Shown here piece by piece: positions 1 through 7,679 of a DNA stretch of 24,486 nt (the first letter of the stretch is position 1; the number at the start of each line of letters is the position of its first letter). The DNA is taken from the NCBI GenBank assembly GCA_905198575.1, contig CAJKDC010000035.1:1-24486 (forward strand). The letters are read 5' to 3'. The position numbers and the translations under genes are program-made. The notes below the pieces were generated by a model. That model was not told where the DNA came from. It worked only from the letters and a program-made list of their open reading frames with translations, and ran no database searches. Source of the stretch: an uncultured Bacteroides sp. Lineage in GTDB: Bacteria > Bacteroidota > Bacteroidia > Bacteroidales > Bacteroidaceae.

Positions 1-6
1 ATTTAC

Positions 7-37
7 CGCCAAAGCCGCTTAGGCTTGGCGAATTTTT
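7..37 (+). terminator. Intrinsic terminator of an upstream gene outside the window
   Basis: Positions 7-16 and 22-30 form a GC-rich stem of nine pairs with one bulged A (position 13) and a 5-nt loop. AATTTTT follows directly (31-37). This is the classical intrinsic terminator form on the plus strand. The gene it ends is not in the window, so the next plus-strand genes probably start a new transcription unit. Confidence 0.75.
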
Positions 38-319
38 AACGAACTATTGTATAATATTGAAAAGAGAAAGTCCGGAGCTACCGATAACTGATGTATTGCC
101 TGTTACGTATTTTTTCTTCGGTGAATAGTGTAATATCTTTTAGTCTGTGCAAGGTTGTTGATGTTCTTGAAAACCTTGTATTCAGCTCACTCTTATTTTT
201 ATTTTTTGTTATTTAGCATTAAATAAAGAAAAATAAATGAGCACACATATACAGTGGGACTAGACATATGAAGTGCCGTTTATCTTTTGGATATTAATAA
301 TTATTAAAGAATAGACGTT
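38..319. other. Intergenic region upstream of the exported-protein locus
   Basis: About 280 bases with no convincing gene. The DNA is AT-rich and must hold the promoter of the six-gene locus. I found no exact TAnnTTTG box. The nearest are TATCTTTTG at 281-289, about 30 bases before the first ATG, and TATTTTTTG near 200; both are one base off the usual spacing and lack a clear TTTG at -33. No riboswitch or RNA gene was recognised. Confidence 0.4.
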
Positions 320-1186
320 ATGAGAAAGTATTTGTTGACTTTAGTATTAGGCCTCATGCCTTTGTGTTTTTTTGCTCAAGGTAGCACAGACGATAAGGAA
401 AAACTGTATGTGGATTATTTTTCTTCTTCCAGCAATATCAGCAAAACATTGGTCAAGGCTCTTAGAAACAAAGTGATTGAGGGAATTCACGAAATGAACC
501 GTGTTGTGCTGATTGATGTAGACTCGGATGAAGTACTGAAAAAAGAGGCGAAAAGAAGAGCTTCCGAGTCGGCGATGGGAGATGCGACTGCCCGTAGTGA
601 AAGTATGACGACTCTGGGTGCAGGGTACCTTCTTCAGGGGCAAATCATATCGATGACGACTTCTAAGGAGAAAGACAGTGAGGGCAAGATTTATTATAAA
701 GGCAGTGTTGCCTATACCCTGAAGGTGATAGACGCTTCGAATGGAACATTGAAGGGAACACAGACTTTCGAGCATAAAGGTTTTACCGGAGGCAGAGGGA
801 ATACCAGCGAAGAAGCCATATTGAAGACATTGGATTATGTGAAAATCAATATGGGAGATTTTGTCGACGAGCAGTTTAAAATGGAAGGTACGATTGTACA
901 GTCTGGCGAAGTAAGCAAGCAAAAGGTGAAAACGGTGTATATCGACTTGGGTAAAAACAAAGGAGTGCTTGAACGTCAGAAATTCCTTGTTTATGAAGAA
1001 GTGGATATTGCAGGTGAAATCTCCAGACAGGAAATCGGTCAGTTAAATGTAAAGGAAGTCTTGAGTGCCGGCCGTTCATTGTGTAAGGTTTCAAAAGGCG
1101 GTGAAGAGATTTTTGACGCCCTGCAGAGGGGAGCTACATTAATTGTTGTTTCCAGACCACAGACATTTTTTGGCGATCTCTTTTGA
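320..1186 (+). CDS. Exported CsgG/FlgO-like protein with FlgT-C-like C-terminal domain
   Basis: A 288-residue protein with a type I signal peptide (about residues 1-19, ending FFAQ) and no lipobox cysteine. Residues 29-183 look like a CsgG/TolB-N-type domain: an early strand with YVDYF, a helix, an LGAGYLLQGQI strand that matches the usual 'aDyvv.G.i' of this fold, then a VIDASNGT strand. Residues 200-278 (VYIDLGKNKGVLERQKFLVY and after) resemble the small beta domain at the C-terminus of Vibrio FlgT, which carries a similar 'v.inlG...gv..Gq...vy' pattern. Expected place: periplasm or inner face of the outer membrane. First of six genes for exported proteins; its stop lies 20 bases before the next ATG. 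It could also be related to LpoB-like activators. Fold assignment is by eye; function is unknown. Confidence 0.7.
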   Translation: MRKYLLTLVLGLMPLCFFAQGSTDDKEKLYVDYFSSSSNISKTLVKALRNKVIEGIHEMNRVVLIDVDSDEVLKKEAKRRASESAMGDATARSESMTTLGAGYLLQGQIISMTTSKEKDSEGKIYYKGSVAYTLKVIDASNGTLKGTQTFEHKGFTGGRGNTSEEAILKTLDYVKINMGDFVDEQFKMEGTIVQSGEVSKQKVKTVYIDLGKNKGVLERQKFLVYEEVDIAGEISRQEIGQLNVKEVLSAGRSLCKVSKGGEEIFDALQRGATLIVVSRPQTFFGDLF

Positions 1187-1191
1187 GGATT

Positions 1192-1201
1192 AAGGAGGAG
1201 G
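1192..1201 (+). promoter_or_regulatory. Strong Shine-Dalgarno that sets the start of the second gene
   Basis: AAGGAGGAGG lies 5-8 bases before the ATG at 1207. An in-frame TTG at 1183 would place this site inside the coding region and add eight hydrophilic residues before the signal peptide, so ATG 1207 is the better start. Such a full AGGAGG is not common in Bacteroidota. Confidence 0.7.
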
Positions 1202-1206
1202 CAGAT

Positions 1207-2475
1207 ATGGTGCGTGTAAGATCTTTTGCGTTAGCTGTTTTCATGCTGGCAGGAATTTTTCAGATTTCGGGGCAGAAAATATATTCAAGTGATGTGGTAT
1301 GTAATGATTTTGATGGGAGTGTCGCTCTGATATATGCATCCGGATTGTCCGATAAAAAGAAGGGTGTGTATGAAAATGCCTTGAAGTCTATCTTTAATGC
1401 GTTGTTCCGAGATGGAGTAGACGGTATCAACAATGGCAAGCCTTTAATGACCAAGGTCAACGATTATTACCTTAACCAGTTTTTCGGCTCCAGATATAGC
1501 ATTTTTGTCCGTTCGTACGATGAGCAGGCTAAGGCCGAAAAACAAGTATCCGGAATGTATAAGGGGGCTGTTGTGGCCGAGGTGCTGGTCGGTGCGCTGA
1601 TAAAGGATATGGTAAGAAATAATGTTATGCAAAAACCTTTGGAAAACACAACAATGGAGGAAACACAAGAGCAGATTTCGCTGCCTTCCATCATGGTGGT
1701 TCCTTATAAAAGAAATACCAGTCTTTCGTATGCTTCCATACTAAGCTCGGATTTTGATTTGCGTATGGCGGTGAGTGCGGTCGATAATGGCTTTAAACAG
1801 CTGCATGTCAATACTATCAGTGTGGAAACAAGAACGGATCAGACGCAGCGTTCCATGCAGTGGGAGGCAAGCAACGCCGATTCGAACGACCGCCAGCTCC
1901 TGCTGAATTCGGGAGCAGATGTTTACGTAATTGTAGACCTTAAAAAAGACATCTCGGCGGCTGGAAACCGTGTCTCACTGATTATGTCGGCCAGAGAAAC
2001 CGCTACAGGTCGTACTTTGGCTTCGCGGTCAGGCTGGACTAACCGGTTTAAGACTGCCGGCCTCGATAAGCTCTGTGCTTATGCCGCTCAGGATGTATTA
2101 GACGGATTCCTGAAAGATATTGCTGTTGAGTTTGCGAAGAAACTGACTAAAGGAAACACTGTGGCTTTACGTGTGGGATTGTCTGACTCTTCGGTCTATA
2201 CACTGAACGACCGTGTGGGCGACAATAATGTAAGTATTACTTCGTTAATCCGCAATTGGGTCCGGAAAAACTCACAGGGTGGGAGATACCACATCCAGGG
2301 TTCGGTTGCCGAAAGTCTGATTTTTGATACAATCCAGATGCCTGCACATGATGCCGATGGATTGTTGCTGGATGCGTCTACCTTTGCTGATAATCTGGTG
2401 TTTTATCTGGATAGTCAGGGTATTTCAAGTGCGATTCGGATTGATGGAAATACCATTTATGTGACAATAAACTAA
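1207..2475 (+). CDS. Exported DUF6175-like protein with a TolB-N/CsgG-like core
   Basis: 422 residues from ATG 1207, starting with a signal peptide (VRVRSFALAVFMLAGIF, cleavage probably after SGQ). Residues 1-150 form an N-terminal part with no family I recognise. From about residue 159 a CsgG/TolB-N-like pattern begins: a strand (LPSIMVVPY), a helix with repeated AVSAVDNGF, a LLNSGADVYVIVDL strand matching the 'aDvvv' strand of the fold, a beta strand with SLIMSARETATGRTLA (the 'tG' turn usual after this strand), and a long helix near DVLDGFLKDIAVEFAKKL. A small alpha/beta region ends the protein. The pattern agrees with what I recall of the Bacteroidota family DUF6175, but that label is from memory. 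It lies 20 bases after gene 1 and 12 before gene 3, so it is surely co-transcribed. Function unknown. Confidence 0.65.
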   Translation: MVRVRSFALAVFMLAGIFQISGQKIYSSDVVCNDFDGSVALIYASGLSDKKKGVYENALKSIFNALFRDGVDGINNGKPLMTKVNDYYLNQFFGSRYSIFVRSYDEQAKAEKQVSGMYKGAVVAEVLVGALIKDMVRNNVMQKPLENTTMEETQEQISLPSIMVVPYKRNTSLSYASILSSDFDLRMAVSAVDNGFKQLHVNTISVETRTDQTQRSMQWEASNADSNDRQLLLNSGADVYVIVDLKKDISAAGNRVSLIMSARETATGRTLASRSGWTNRFKTAGLDKLCAYAAQDVLDGFLKDIAVEFAKKLTKGNTVALRVGLSDSSVYTLNDRVGDNNVSITSLIRNWVRKNSQGGRYHIQGSVAESLIFDTIQMPAHDADGLLLDASTFADNLVFYLDSQGISSAIRIDGNTIYVTIN

Positions 2476-2487
2476 AACTTTGCAGTT

Positions 2488-4365
2488 ATGAGAAAAAAGT
2501 TGCTGATCGGATTACTATTGTTTTTCTGTCTGCTGGCACATGCGCAGGATATTCCTTCATGGGTAAAGCAGCATCCTGTAAACGAGTTGGGCTATGCCGG
2601 AGTGGGTATGGCCAGAACCAGTGAGGCAGATTATATGAACAAGGCAAAGGAACAGGCTTTGGCTGATTTGGCTTCTGAAATCAGTATACAGATATCCTCT
2701 TCTTCTTTGTTAAATACGGTAGAAGACAATGGAGTAGTGAGGGAGTCTTATTCGGAAAGCATCCGGGCTACGATGAAGGCTGATGTGGAGCGATTCCGAC
2801 TGGTAGATTCGTGGCAGGGCGGTGGCGAATATTGGGTTTATTATGAGTTGAACCGCTTGGACTATGAGGCGTATCTTGAGGAGAAGCGCAATCAGGCCAT
2901 TAAGGACGGTTTTGATTTCTGGTACCGTGGCAGTGCTATGATGCAGCAAGGTGATATGCTTGCTGGAACCGACTTGCTGGTAAAGGCGTGGAATGCTGTG
3001 AAGCCGGTGCTTCATATGGATTTAAGATGCTCGTATAATGGAAAAACGGTAAATCTGGGGACCGAAGTGTATGCCTCGTTAGTGGGAGCTTTCAATGGTG
3101 TGACTTTGACTGTTTCGCCGGGTGAACTGAGCGGACAGGCTTTTCAGGGCATTGCAACGCCCGTAAAGGTGGTGGTATTGCGAAATGGTGTACCGTTGAG
3201 AAACATTCAGCTCTGTGCGGCATTTATCGCTGGTGATGGAGATCTTTCATCGCCTGCTCCAACCGACGAAAATGGTAGTTCTGTATTCTACGTGCGTAAT
3301 TTGACGTCGAAACAGCACCAGCAGGAAATTCGTGTTTCCTTGGCTGCAGGTGCACTTCGATTATTGGCCGATGGGGAATTTTCTGCATTATTCCGGAAAG
3401 CTTTGGCCGCACTTCCCGAAGCGCGTTTGACAATCCGCCTGGAAAACAAACAGCTGAATGCGTATATACAGCCTGCCGACGGAGGGTTGAAGAACTTGGC
3501 TGCAAGTATCCGGAGCATGCTTACGAACAATTATTTTAATGTTGTTGAGTCGCCGGCACAAGCTGATGTTGTTGTGACCATGGCTAACCAGCTGAAGAAA
3601 GGAGGAATAGTTTCCGGTGAATTATATAATATGGTAGAATATTTCTCCAACTTGCTGATTCGCCTCGTGGATAATCGGACAAGTGCGGTAATGTTGAACT
3701 ATTCTTTGAATGGGATAAGAACGCTGGTTCCAGAAAACAAGTCGTATGTTCAGGCAGAGTTGATGGTTGTACGTGAATTGCTAAAACGTTTGAAGCGAGA
3801 ATTTCCTGCCCAAATTAAATCGCTAAGGATTGATACGGAGGGTGAGATACTCACAAGGAATGTTTTCCCGGTATCATTGCAGCCCGTTCAGCAAGAGCCG
3901 ATACCCCTAAGCCCTACTGAGCCTATTGGTGGGGAACTCCCTCAGGTAGTGCCCTATCTGGCTGTCAAGCCTTCAACGGCTTCCACTCCTTCTGTTTCAC
4001 CCGTTTCGGCACAGGATGGCACGATGCGCGAGGAGTGGATAGAAGGGGTTTTTCTGGAATATTCTCATTTATCTGGCGTAGGAAGCAAATCCAGTATTCA
4101 TTGTAATTTGGTCAATACCACTTCGAACGATGTGGCCATCCGTTTATACGTAGTCGACCAGACAGTTATCAATCAAGATGGGGAAGAGATGAAAATAGGG
4201 CGGATTACGATAGGAAGTAATTCGGGTACAGGCAGTGTGACTGCTTTGATTGTTCCGGATATACCTACAAAATTAGTGATCGAAACCCCCAAACTCGATT
4301 GGGTTGCCTTATTAAGCCTGAAGAAGAGTACCGGTGAAATTGTGAAAATGAGAAGTTTAAAATAG
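2488..4365 (+). CDS. Large exported mosaic protein: LPP20-like, Ig-like, TolB-N-like and beta-sandwich parts
   Basis: 625 residues with a signal peptide (1-20, ending AHAQ). Residues 21-145 are LPP20-like: 'IPSWV' then GYAGVGMA, then a helix with spaced alanines (NKAKEQALADLASEI) and the strand YWVYYEL. Residues 150-200 look helical and TPR-like. Residues 201-288 read as an Ig-like domain (GVPLRNIQLCAAF, GDGDLSSPAPTDENGSS). Residues 314-441 look like a CsgG/TolB-N domain (LAASIRSMLTNNYFNVVES, AQADVVVTMA, IRLVDNRTSAVML, then a long helix). A Pro/Ser-rich linker (465-511) leads to a C-terminal beta-rich domain (515-625). It thus joins, in one chain, the two fold types found separately in neighbouring genes, which suggests one complex. 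Linker composition and the signal peptide point to a periplasmic or outer-membrane-facing scaffold. No enzyme motif seen. Confidence 0.65.
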   Translation: MRKKLLIGLLLFFCLLAHAQDIPSWVKQHPVNELGYAGVGMARTSEADYMNKAKEQALADLASEISIQISSSSLLNTVEDNGVVRESYSESIRATMKADVERFRLVDSWQGGGEYWVYYELNRLDYEAYLEEKRNQAIKDGFDFWYRGSAMMQQGDMLAGTDLLVKAWNAVKPVLHMDLRCSYNGKTVNLGTEVYASLVGAFNGVTLTVSPGELSGQAFQGIATPVKVVVLRNGVPLRNIQLCAAFIAGDGDLSSPAPTDENGSSVFYVRNLTSKQHQQEIRVSLAAGALRLLADGEFSALFRKALAALPEARLTIRLENKQLNAYIQPADGGLKNLAASIRSMLTNNYFNVVESPAQADVVVTMANQLKKGGIVSGELYNMVEYFSNLLIRLVDNRTSAVMLNYSLNGIRTLVPENKSYVQAELMVVRELLKRLKREFPAQIKSLRIDTEGEILTRNVFPVSLQPVQQEPIPLSPTEPIGGELPQVVPYLAVKPSTASTPSVSPVSAQDGTMREEWIEGVFLEYSHLSGVGSKSSIHCNLVNTTSNDVAIRLYVVDQTVINQDGEEMKIGRITIGSNSGTGSVTALIVPDIPTKLVIETPKLDWVALLSLKKSTGEIVKMRSLK

Positions 4366-4394
4366 AATTCAGTAAATCGAAAAATTATTTGTGT

Positions 4395-4952
4395 ATGAAA
4401 AAAATTAGTATGATTGCAGTTGCTGCCTTTGGAGCAGTTTTTATGTCAGGTTGTGGAAGCTCCCAATCTGTAGTTCAAAATCAGGATGTAGAGGTGGTTG
4501 TGCCTTGCTCGGGTCCTGAATTTATGACAAACAATGAATATTTCAGAGCTAGTGCTATGGGATTGTCTACCGATATGAATATTGCTAAAAAGAAAGCGAT
4601 GACAGAAGCCCGTACGGGTCTGGCTGAGGCTATTAACATAAAGGTTAAGGCTGTTACCGACAATTATTCGTCTTCTTATCAGCAGGGTGAGAATGAAGAG
4701 GCCAAGGGAAGATATCAGTCGCTGGCGCGCCAGGTTGTGAGTCAGGAACTTTCGGGGGTTCGGGTGATTTGCGAGAAGACTATGAAGACACCTGATGGTA
4801 AATATAAGGTATATGTTGCTGTAGAATTGGCCGGTAATGAAATAATGGAAGCGATGGCCAACCGCATAAAGAGTGATGACAAATTGCGAATTGACTTTGA
4901 ATACGAAAAGTTTAAAAAAGTATTTGACGAAGAAATGAGTAAAATGCAATAA
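4395..4952 (+). CDS. LPP20-like outer-membrane lipoprotein
   Basis: 185 residues from ATG 4395; an upstream in-frame TTG at 4389 adds only two residues and is less likely. The lipobox FMSGC puts the lipidated cysteine at residue 20. The residues after it (GSSQSVV) carry no acidic run of the kind that marks surface-exposed Bacteroidota lipoproteins, so it probably faces the periplasm (inference). The mature part is one LPP20-like domain: FRASAMGLSTDMNIAKKKAMTEARTGLAEAI with regularly spaced alanines, a Ser-rich turn, and the strands VRVICEKTMK and YKVYVAVEL. This is the architecture of Vibrio FlgP and Helicobacter Lpp20. The last 30 residues are charged and helical. It follows gene 3 after 29 bases and ends just before a hairpin terminator. 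Confidence 0.72.
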   Translation: MKKISMIAVAAFGAVFMSGCGSSQSVVQNQDVEVVVPCSGPEFMTNNEYFRASAMGLSTDMNIAKKKAMTEARTGLAEAINIKVKAVTDNYSSSYQQGENEEAKGRYQSLARQVVSQELSGVRVICEKTMKTPDGKYKVYVAVELAGNEIMEAMANRIKSDDKLRIDFEYEKFKKVFDEEMSKMQ

Positions 4953-4965
4953 TTAATTTGTTTTG

Positions 4966-5021
4966 CAAATAGGTTGACTGGGTATAGCTTATGTATGTTT
5001 GGTCAACCTATTTGTTATTTT
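4966..5021 (+). terminator. Hairpin terminator between genes 4 and 5 of the exported-protein locus
   Basis: A perfect 13-bp inverted repeat (4966-4978 with 5002-5014), a 23-nt loop, then TTATTTT. This fits an intrinsic terminator or attenuator that lowers expression of the last two genes compared with the first four. The long AT-rich loop is unusual and contains a promoter-like box (see the promoter at 4973-5001). Confidence 0.65.
4973..5001 (+). promoter_or_regulatory. Possible promoter inside the hairpin, for genes 5 and 6
   Basis: TATGTTTG (4994-5001) matches the Bacteroides -7 consensus TAnnTTTG exactly. GTTG at 4973-4976 could serve as -33, but the 17-bp spacer is 2-3 bases short of the norm. 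A start near 5008 would give a leader of about 20 bases before ATG 5030. It would restart transcription just as the preceding hairpin ends it. Confidence 0.4.
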
Positions 5022-5029
5022 GAAGAGAT

Positions 5030-5986
5030 ATGTCTGGTAAGCGATTTGTCTGTTGTTATATATTATGTATGGTTTTGTCTTTTACGGGTTTGCGTGCGCA
5101 AGACATGATGCAACCTCATTGGGTGACAGGGGTGCGTGATACATTGCCCGAATGGATGGGTATGGCGCAAGAAAACGGGATGCTAATTGCTGCATCTGAC
5201 CCCTGCCTGGACTTGGATACAGGGCGTAAGCAGGCTATCCGGCGTGCGTTGTGGCTGTTTACTCTTCAGAACAGAATGCGAATTAGTGTGCTTTCGGATG
5301 TATTTTCCAAGGTTGATTCTTCTTCGCACAGGGAGTCTGGTTCAGGCAAGATGCTGTCTTTGATGAGGCTTGACCATCTTCCGCAGGCTTATATGTATAG
5401 GGTGGTTAATGAACATCAGACTTTGTTTGGTGAGGTGATTTTGCAGTTGGAGGTAAAGCCTGTTGGGGATGCGCTGCAGGATTACTCTAAATTCCCCTTT
5501 TTTAAGTCGCAGAGTGAATGGATGATTGTATATTCTGACGATAAATTTAAAAGAAAGGAATACAAAATTTTGCTTCGTATTCCTGCCGGAAACGGGCAGG
5601 TGGATTGTTTTGAAATGAAGGGTACCTTGGAGCATCCGGTAATCAGTTCTACATTTCGGGGGGATAAATATTATCTGTCGCAAAAGGGATGTTGGTATGC
5701 GGATATGCCTGTACAGCCTGCAGCTGGCGGAGAAGGCAGTGATATGCAATATTCGTTTTGGGTGGCATATATTTCTGCACTAGCTGACCAATTATTAGCC
5801 GCTTCTTTTTCAGAGTCTGAAATTAAGTCGGTTGCTGACAGTTATCAGAATAGTCTGATGCTGGAGCTGTCTAGAGAGAAGTCCATCACTTATGTGCGTA
5901 TTGTCCCACAGATAAAAGGTGTAAAAGGGAATAGACTTTTTGTTCGCTGGGATATAAAATCGGATTTGGAATTAACTAATCATTAA
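5030..5986 (+). CDS. Exported LPP20-like protein
   Basis: 318 residues with a signal peptide (1-24, ending LRAQ). After 'LPEWMGMAQENGMLIAASDP' comes an LPP20-type helix (about 60-90: TGRKQAIRRALWLFTLQNRM) with the spaced alanines seen in genes 3 and 4, followed by Ser-rich residues and a strand pair (MYRVVNEH, VILQLEVKP). Residues 150-318 are alpha/beta with no family that I recognise; a second helix with ADQLLAASFSESEIKSVADSY occurs near 245-275. No lipobox and no catalytic motif. It starts after the hairpin at 4966-5021 and is followed by gene 6 after 20 bases, so it is read with the transglutaminase-like gene. Probably a diverged paralogue of genes 3 and 4 (inference from the shared helix pattern). 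Confidence 0.6.
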   Translation: MSGKRFVCCYILCMVLSFTGLRAQDMMQPHWVTGVRDTLPEWMGMAQENGMLIAASDPCLDLDTGRKQAIRRALWLFTLQNRMRISVLSDVFSKVDSSSHRESGSGKMLSLMRLDHLPQAYMYRVVNEHQTLFGEVILQLEVKPVGDALQDYSKFPFFKSQSEWMIVYSDDKFKRKEYKILLRIPAGNGQVDCFEMKGTLEHPVISSTFRGDKYYLSQKGCWYADMPVQPAAGGEGSDMQYSFWVAYISALADQLLAASFSESEIKSVADSYQNSLMLELSREKSITYVRIVPQIKGVKGNRLFVRWDIKSDLELTNH

Positions 5987-6006
5987 TTGTCTAAAGGTGT
6001 GTTGTT

Positions 6007-7488
6007 ATGAATGGCTATAAATGGATAATACTTTGCGGGGTGCTTTGTTTTACCCCACAGGCGCTTTGTGCTCAGGATATAGGAAAAGAGATGAAAGAGT
6101 TTGATGAATTTGTGAAAGCACAGCAAAAGGAGTTTTCTGATTTTGTGAGCGAGCAGAATCGTCAGTTCATTCAATTCTTGAAAGAGAACTGGAAGTCGTA
6201 TGAAAGTGACCAAACAGAAGATCGTCCTAAAAGGCCTGAACCGGTTGCTCCGGTTAAGATAGATAAGCAGGCCCCTTTATATAAGCCGAAGCAAATACCC
6301 GTAGGTAAAATTCAGAGAATACCGGAGGTGAGTCCTAGTGCAACCTTTCCTGATTTGACAGGGCAAGGGGGAGCATTGCCTGATGCTGACAGCGGGGAGC
6401 TTGGATTTCCAAAAGGAGGGTTGGGCTTTGATTTTTTTGGAATATCCTGCAGTGTCGAATTGTCGATGAAAAACTGTGTATCCCTGAGCGGTATTTCTGA
6501 ACATGAGATAGCTTCCGGATGGGAAAAAATTAGCCGGCAGGACTTCCATTCACTTGTAAATGCTTGTCTCGAAGCCAAGGCTCGGTATCAGATGAATGAT
6601 TACGCTTATTTTTTATATGTCGAGGAGGTTGCAAAAAATCTTTTGGTACGCGATAATGAAATCGTTTTGATGCAGGCTTTTATTCTTTGTCAATGTGGAT
6701 ATAAGGTTAAAATGGCTCGTGTGGATGGTAAATTGGCTTTGCTGTATGCTTCGGAGGATATGATTTACGGAACGACTTATCTGACGATGAATGGAGAGCG
6801 TTATTATAAATGGGGGGCCAAGGTTGAAAATGGAACTTCTATTTATACATACACGAAGAATTTTGCAGACTCTAAATACATGTTCTCCACAAAAATTGCG
6901 GGAATTCCTGCATTTTATGGGGCAACGAAAGGTAGGATTTTGCAGTCGAAGAAATACCCGTCATTGAAAATAACATCGCAGGTATATGAGGGGTTGATTG
7001 CATTTTATAAATCGTATCCGCAGTGTGACCTTTCTGTTTACTTTAATGCTCCAGTCAGCCGGACTGTAGAGACTTCTGTTGTCGAAGCGTTAAGAAGATG
7101 CGTTAAGGGCAAACCGCAGGTAGAAGCTGCCAATATGTTGATTGACTTTGTACAGACTGCTTTTGCTTATCAGACTGATGGAGAACAATTTGGTTATGAG
7201 AAACCTTTCTTTGTAGAGGAGCTGTTTTATTATCCATATTGTGATTGTGAAGACCGGGCTTTCTTGTATGCGTATTTAGTTCGGGAAATCCTGAATCTGG
7301 ATGTGGTTCTGCTTGATTATCCGAATCATGTGGCTACAGCTGTTTGTTTTACGGGTGCTGTTGAAGGAGACTATGTAATGGTTAATGGCAAAAAGTTTGT
7401 TATATGCGACCCTACTTATATAGGAGCGTCTATTGGTATGACTATGCCGCAGTTTAAGTCTGTTGCAGCAAAAGTTTTGATGAGATAG
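6007..7488 (+). CDS. Exported transglutaminase-like protein with N-terminal 11-residue Phe repeats
   Basis: 493 residues with a signal peptide (1-22, ending ALCAQ). Residues 32-64 hold three exact 11-residue repeats: Phe at 32/35, 43/46 and 54/57, each F-x-x-F followed by seven mostly polar residues; this predicts a long amphipathic helix or hendecad coiled coil. A Pro/Lys-rich linker follows (about 70-115). Residues 195-275 form a conserved-looking alpha/beta module (YFLYVEEVAKNL, AFILCQCGYKVKMARVDGK, MNGERYYKW). The C-terminal part (about 370-485) has the transglutaminase-like triad: Cys414 in YPYCDCEDRAFL, His441 in PNHVATA and Asp468 in VICDPTY. All three are intact, so it should be active as a cysteine peptidase, amidase or transferase in the periplasm; the substrate is not known. 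It is the only likely enzyme of the locus. A terminator follows. Confidence 0.72.
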   Translation: MNGYKWIILCGVLCFTPQALCAQDIGKEMKEFDEFVKAQQKEFSDFVSEQNRQFIQFLKENWKSYESDQTEDRPKRPEPVAPVKIDKQAPLYKPKQIPVGKIQRIPEVSPSATFPDLTGQGGALPDADSGELGFPKGGLGFDFFGISCSVELSMKNCVSLSGISEHEIASGWEKISRQDFHSLVNACLEAKARYQMNDYAYFLYVEEVAKNLLVRDNEIVLMQAFILCQCGYKVKMARVDGKLALLYASEDMIYGTTYLTMNGERYYKWGAKVENGTSIYTYTKNFADSKYMFSTKIAGIPAFYGATKGRILQSKKYPSLKITSQVYEGLIAFYKSYPQCDLSVYFNAPVSRTVETSVVEALRRCVKGKPQVEAANMLIDFVQTAFAYQTDGEQFGYEKPFFVEELFYYPYCDCEDRAFLYAYLVREILNLDVVLLDYPNHVATAVCFTGAVEGDYVMVNGKKFVICDPTYIGASIGMTMPQFKSVAAKVLMR

Positions 7489-7522
7489 CTGTTTATGTGC
7501 TGGGGTTTAGGAGGTGCAACCA

Positions 7523-7586
7523 TAACTCCCTTGCTTAAGCCGATAGGTTTAGGCAAGGGGTGAGTTACTGCCTTTCTTTTTGTTTT
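7523..7586 (+). terminator. Terminator of the six-gene exported-protein locus
   Basis: A long imperfect hairpin: TAACTC (7523-7528) with GAGTTA (7562-7567), and CCCTTGCTTAAGCC with GGTTTAGGCAAGGG around a GATA loop (7542-7545). A T-rich stretch follows (7572-7586). The T run starts a few bases after the stem, so it is not ideal, but no other terminator is seen between this locus and the next promoter. Confidence 0.65.
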
Positions 7587-7620
7587 TCTACTTCATAACC
7601 AGCGAAAACTCTGTCATAAT

Positions 7621-7652
7621 TCTGCATACTTTCTCCAAAAACAGTAAATTTG
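7621..7652 (+). promoter_or_regulatory. Promoter of the antiporter gene
   Basis: TAAATTTG (7645-7652) is an exact TAnnTTTG box, and TCTG (7621-7624) sits 20 bases upstream as a three-of-four -33 element. The start of transcription would be near 7659, about 20 bases before ATG 7680. This also shows that the in-frame TTG at 7650 is not the translation start. Confidence 0.65.
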
Positions 7653-7679
7653 CGCGTTAAATATAAAAAGGAAAGCAAT

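Noticed and set aside
1183..1206. TTG start for the second gene overlapping the first gene's stop
   Set aside because: It would bury a full Shine-Dalgarno in the coding region and put hydrophilic residues before the signal peptide; ATG 1207 fits both.
4446..4949. 167-residue minus-strand open frame opposite the LPP20-like lipoprotein
   Set aside because: The plus-strand frame has a lipobox and LPP20 pattern; the antisense frame has neither motif nor signal.
4966..5014. Inverted repeats flanking a promoter-like box, as in Bacteroides invertible promoters
   Set aside because: Only 23 bases lie between the 13-bp arms, far less than known invertible segments, no recombinase gene is near, and the T-rich tail fits a terminator better.
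320..7488. Reading the locus as a true flagellar or curli cluster
   Set aside because: No flagellar hook, rod, motor or curlin gene is present; only fold-level likeness to FlgO/FlgP/FlgT and CsgG is seen.
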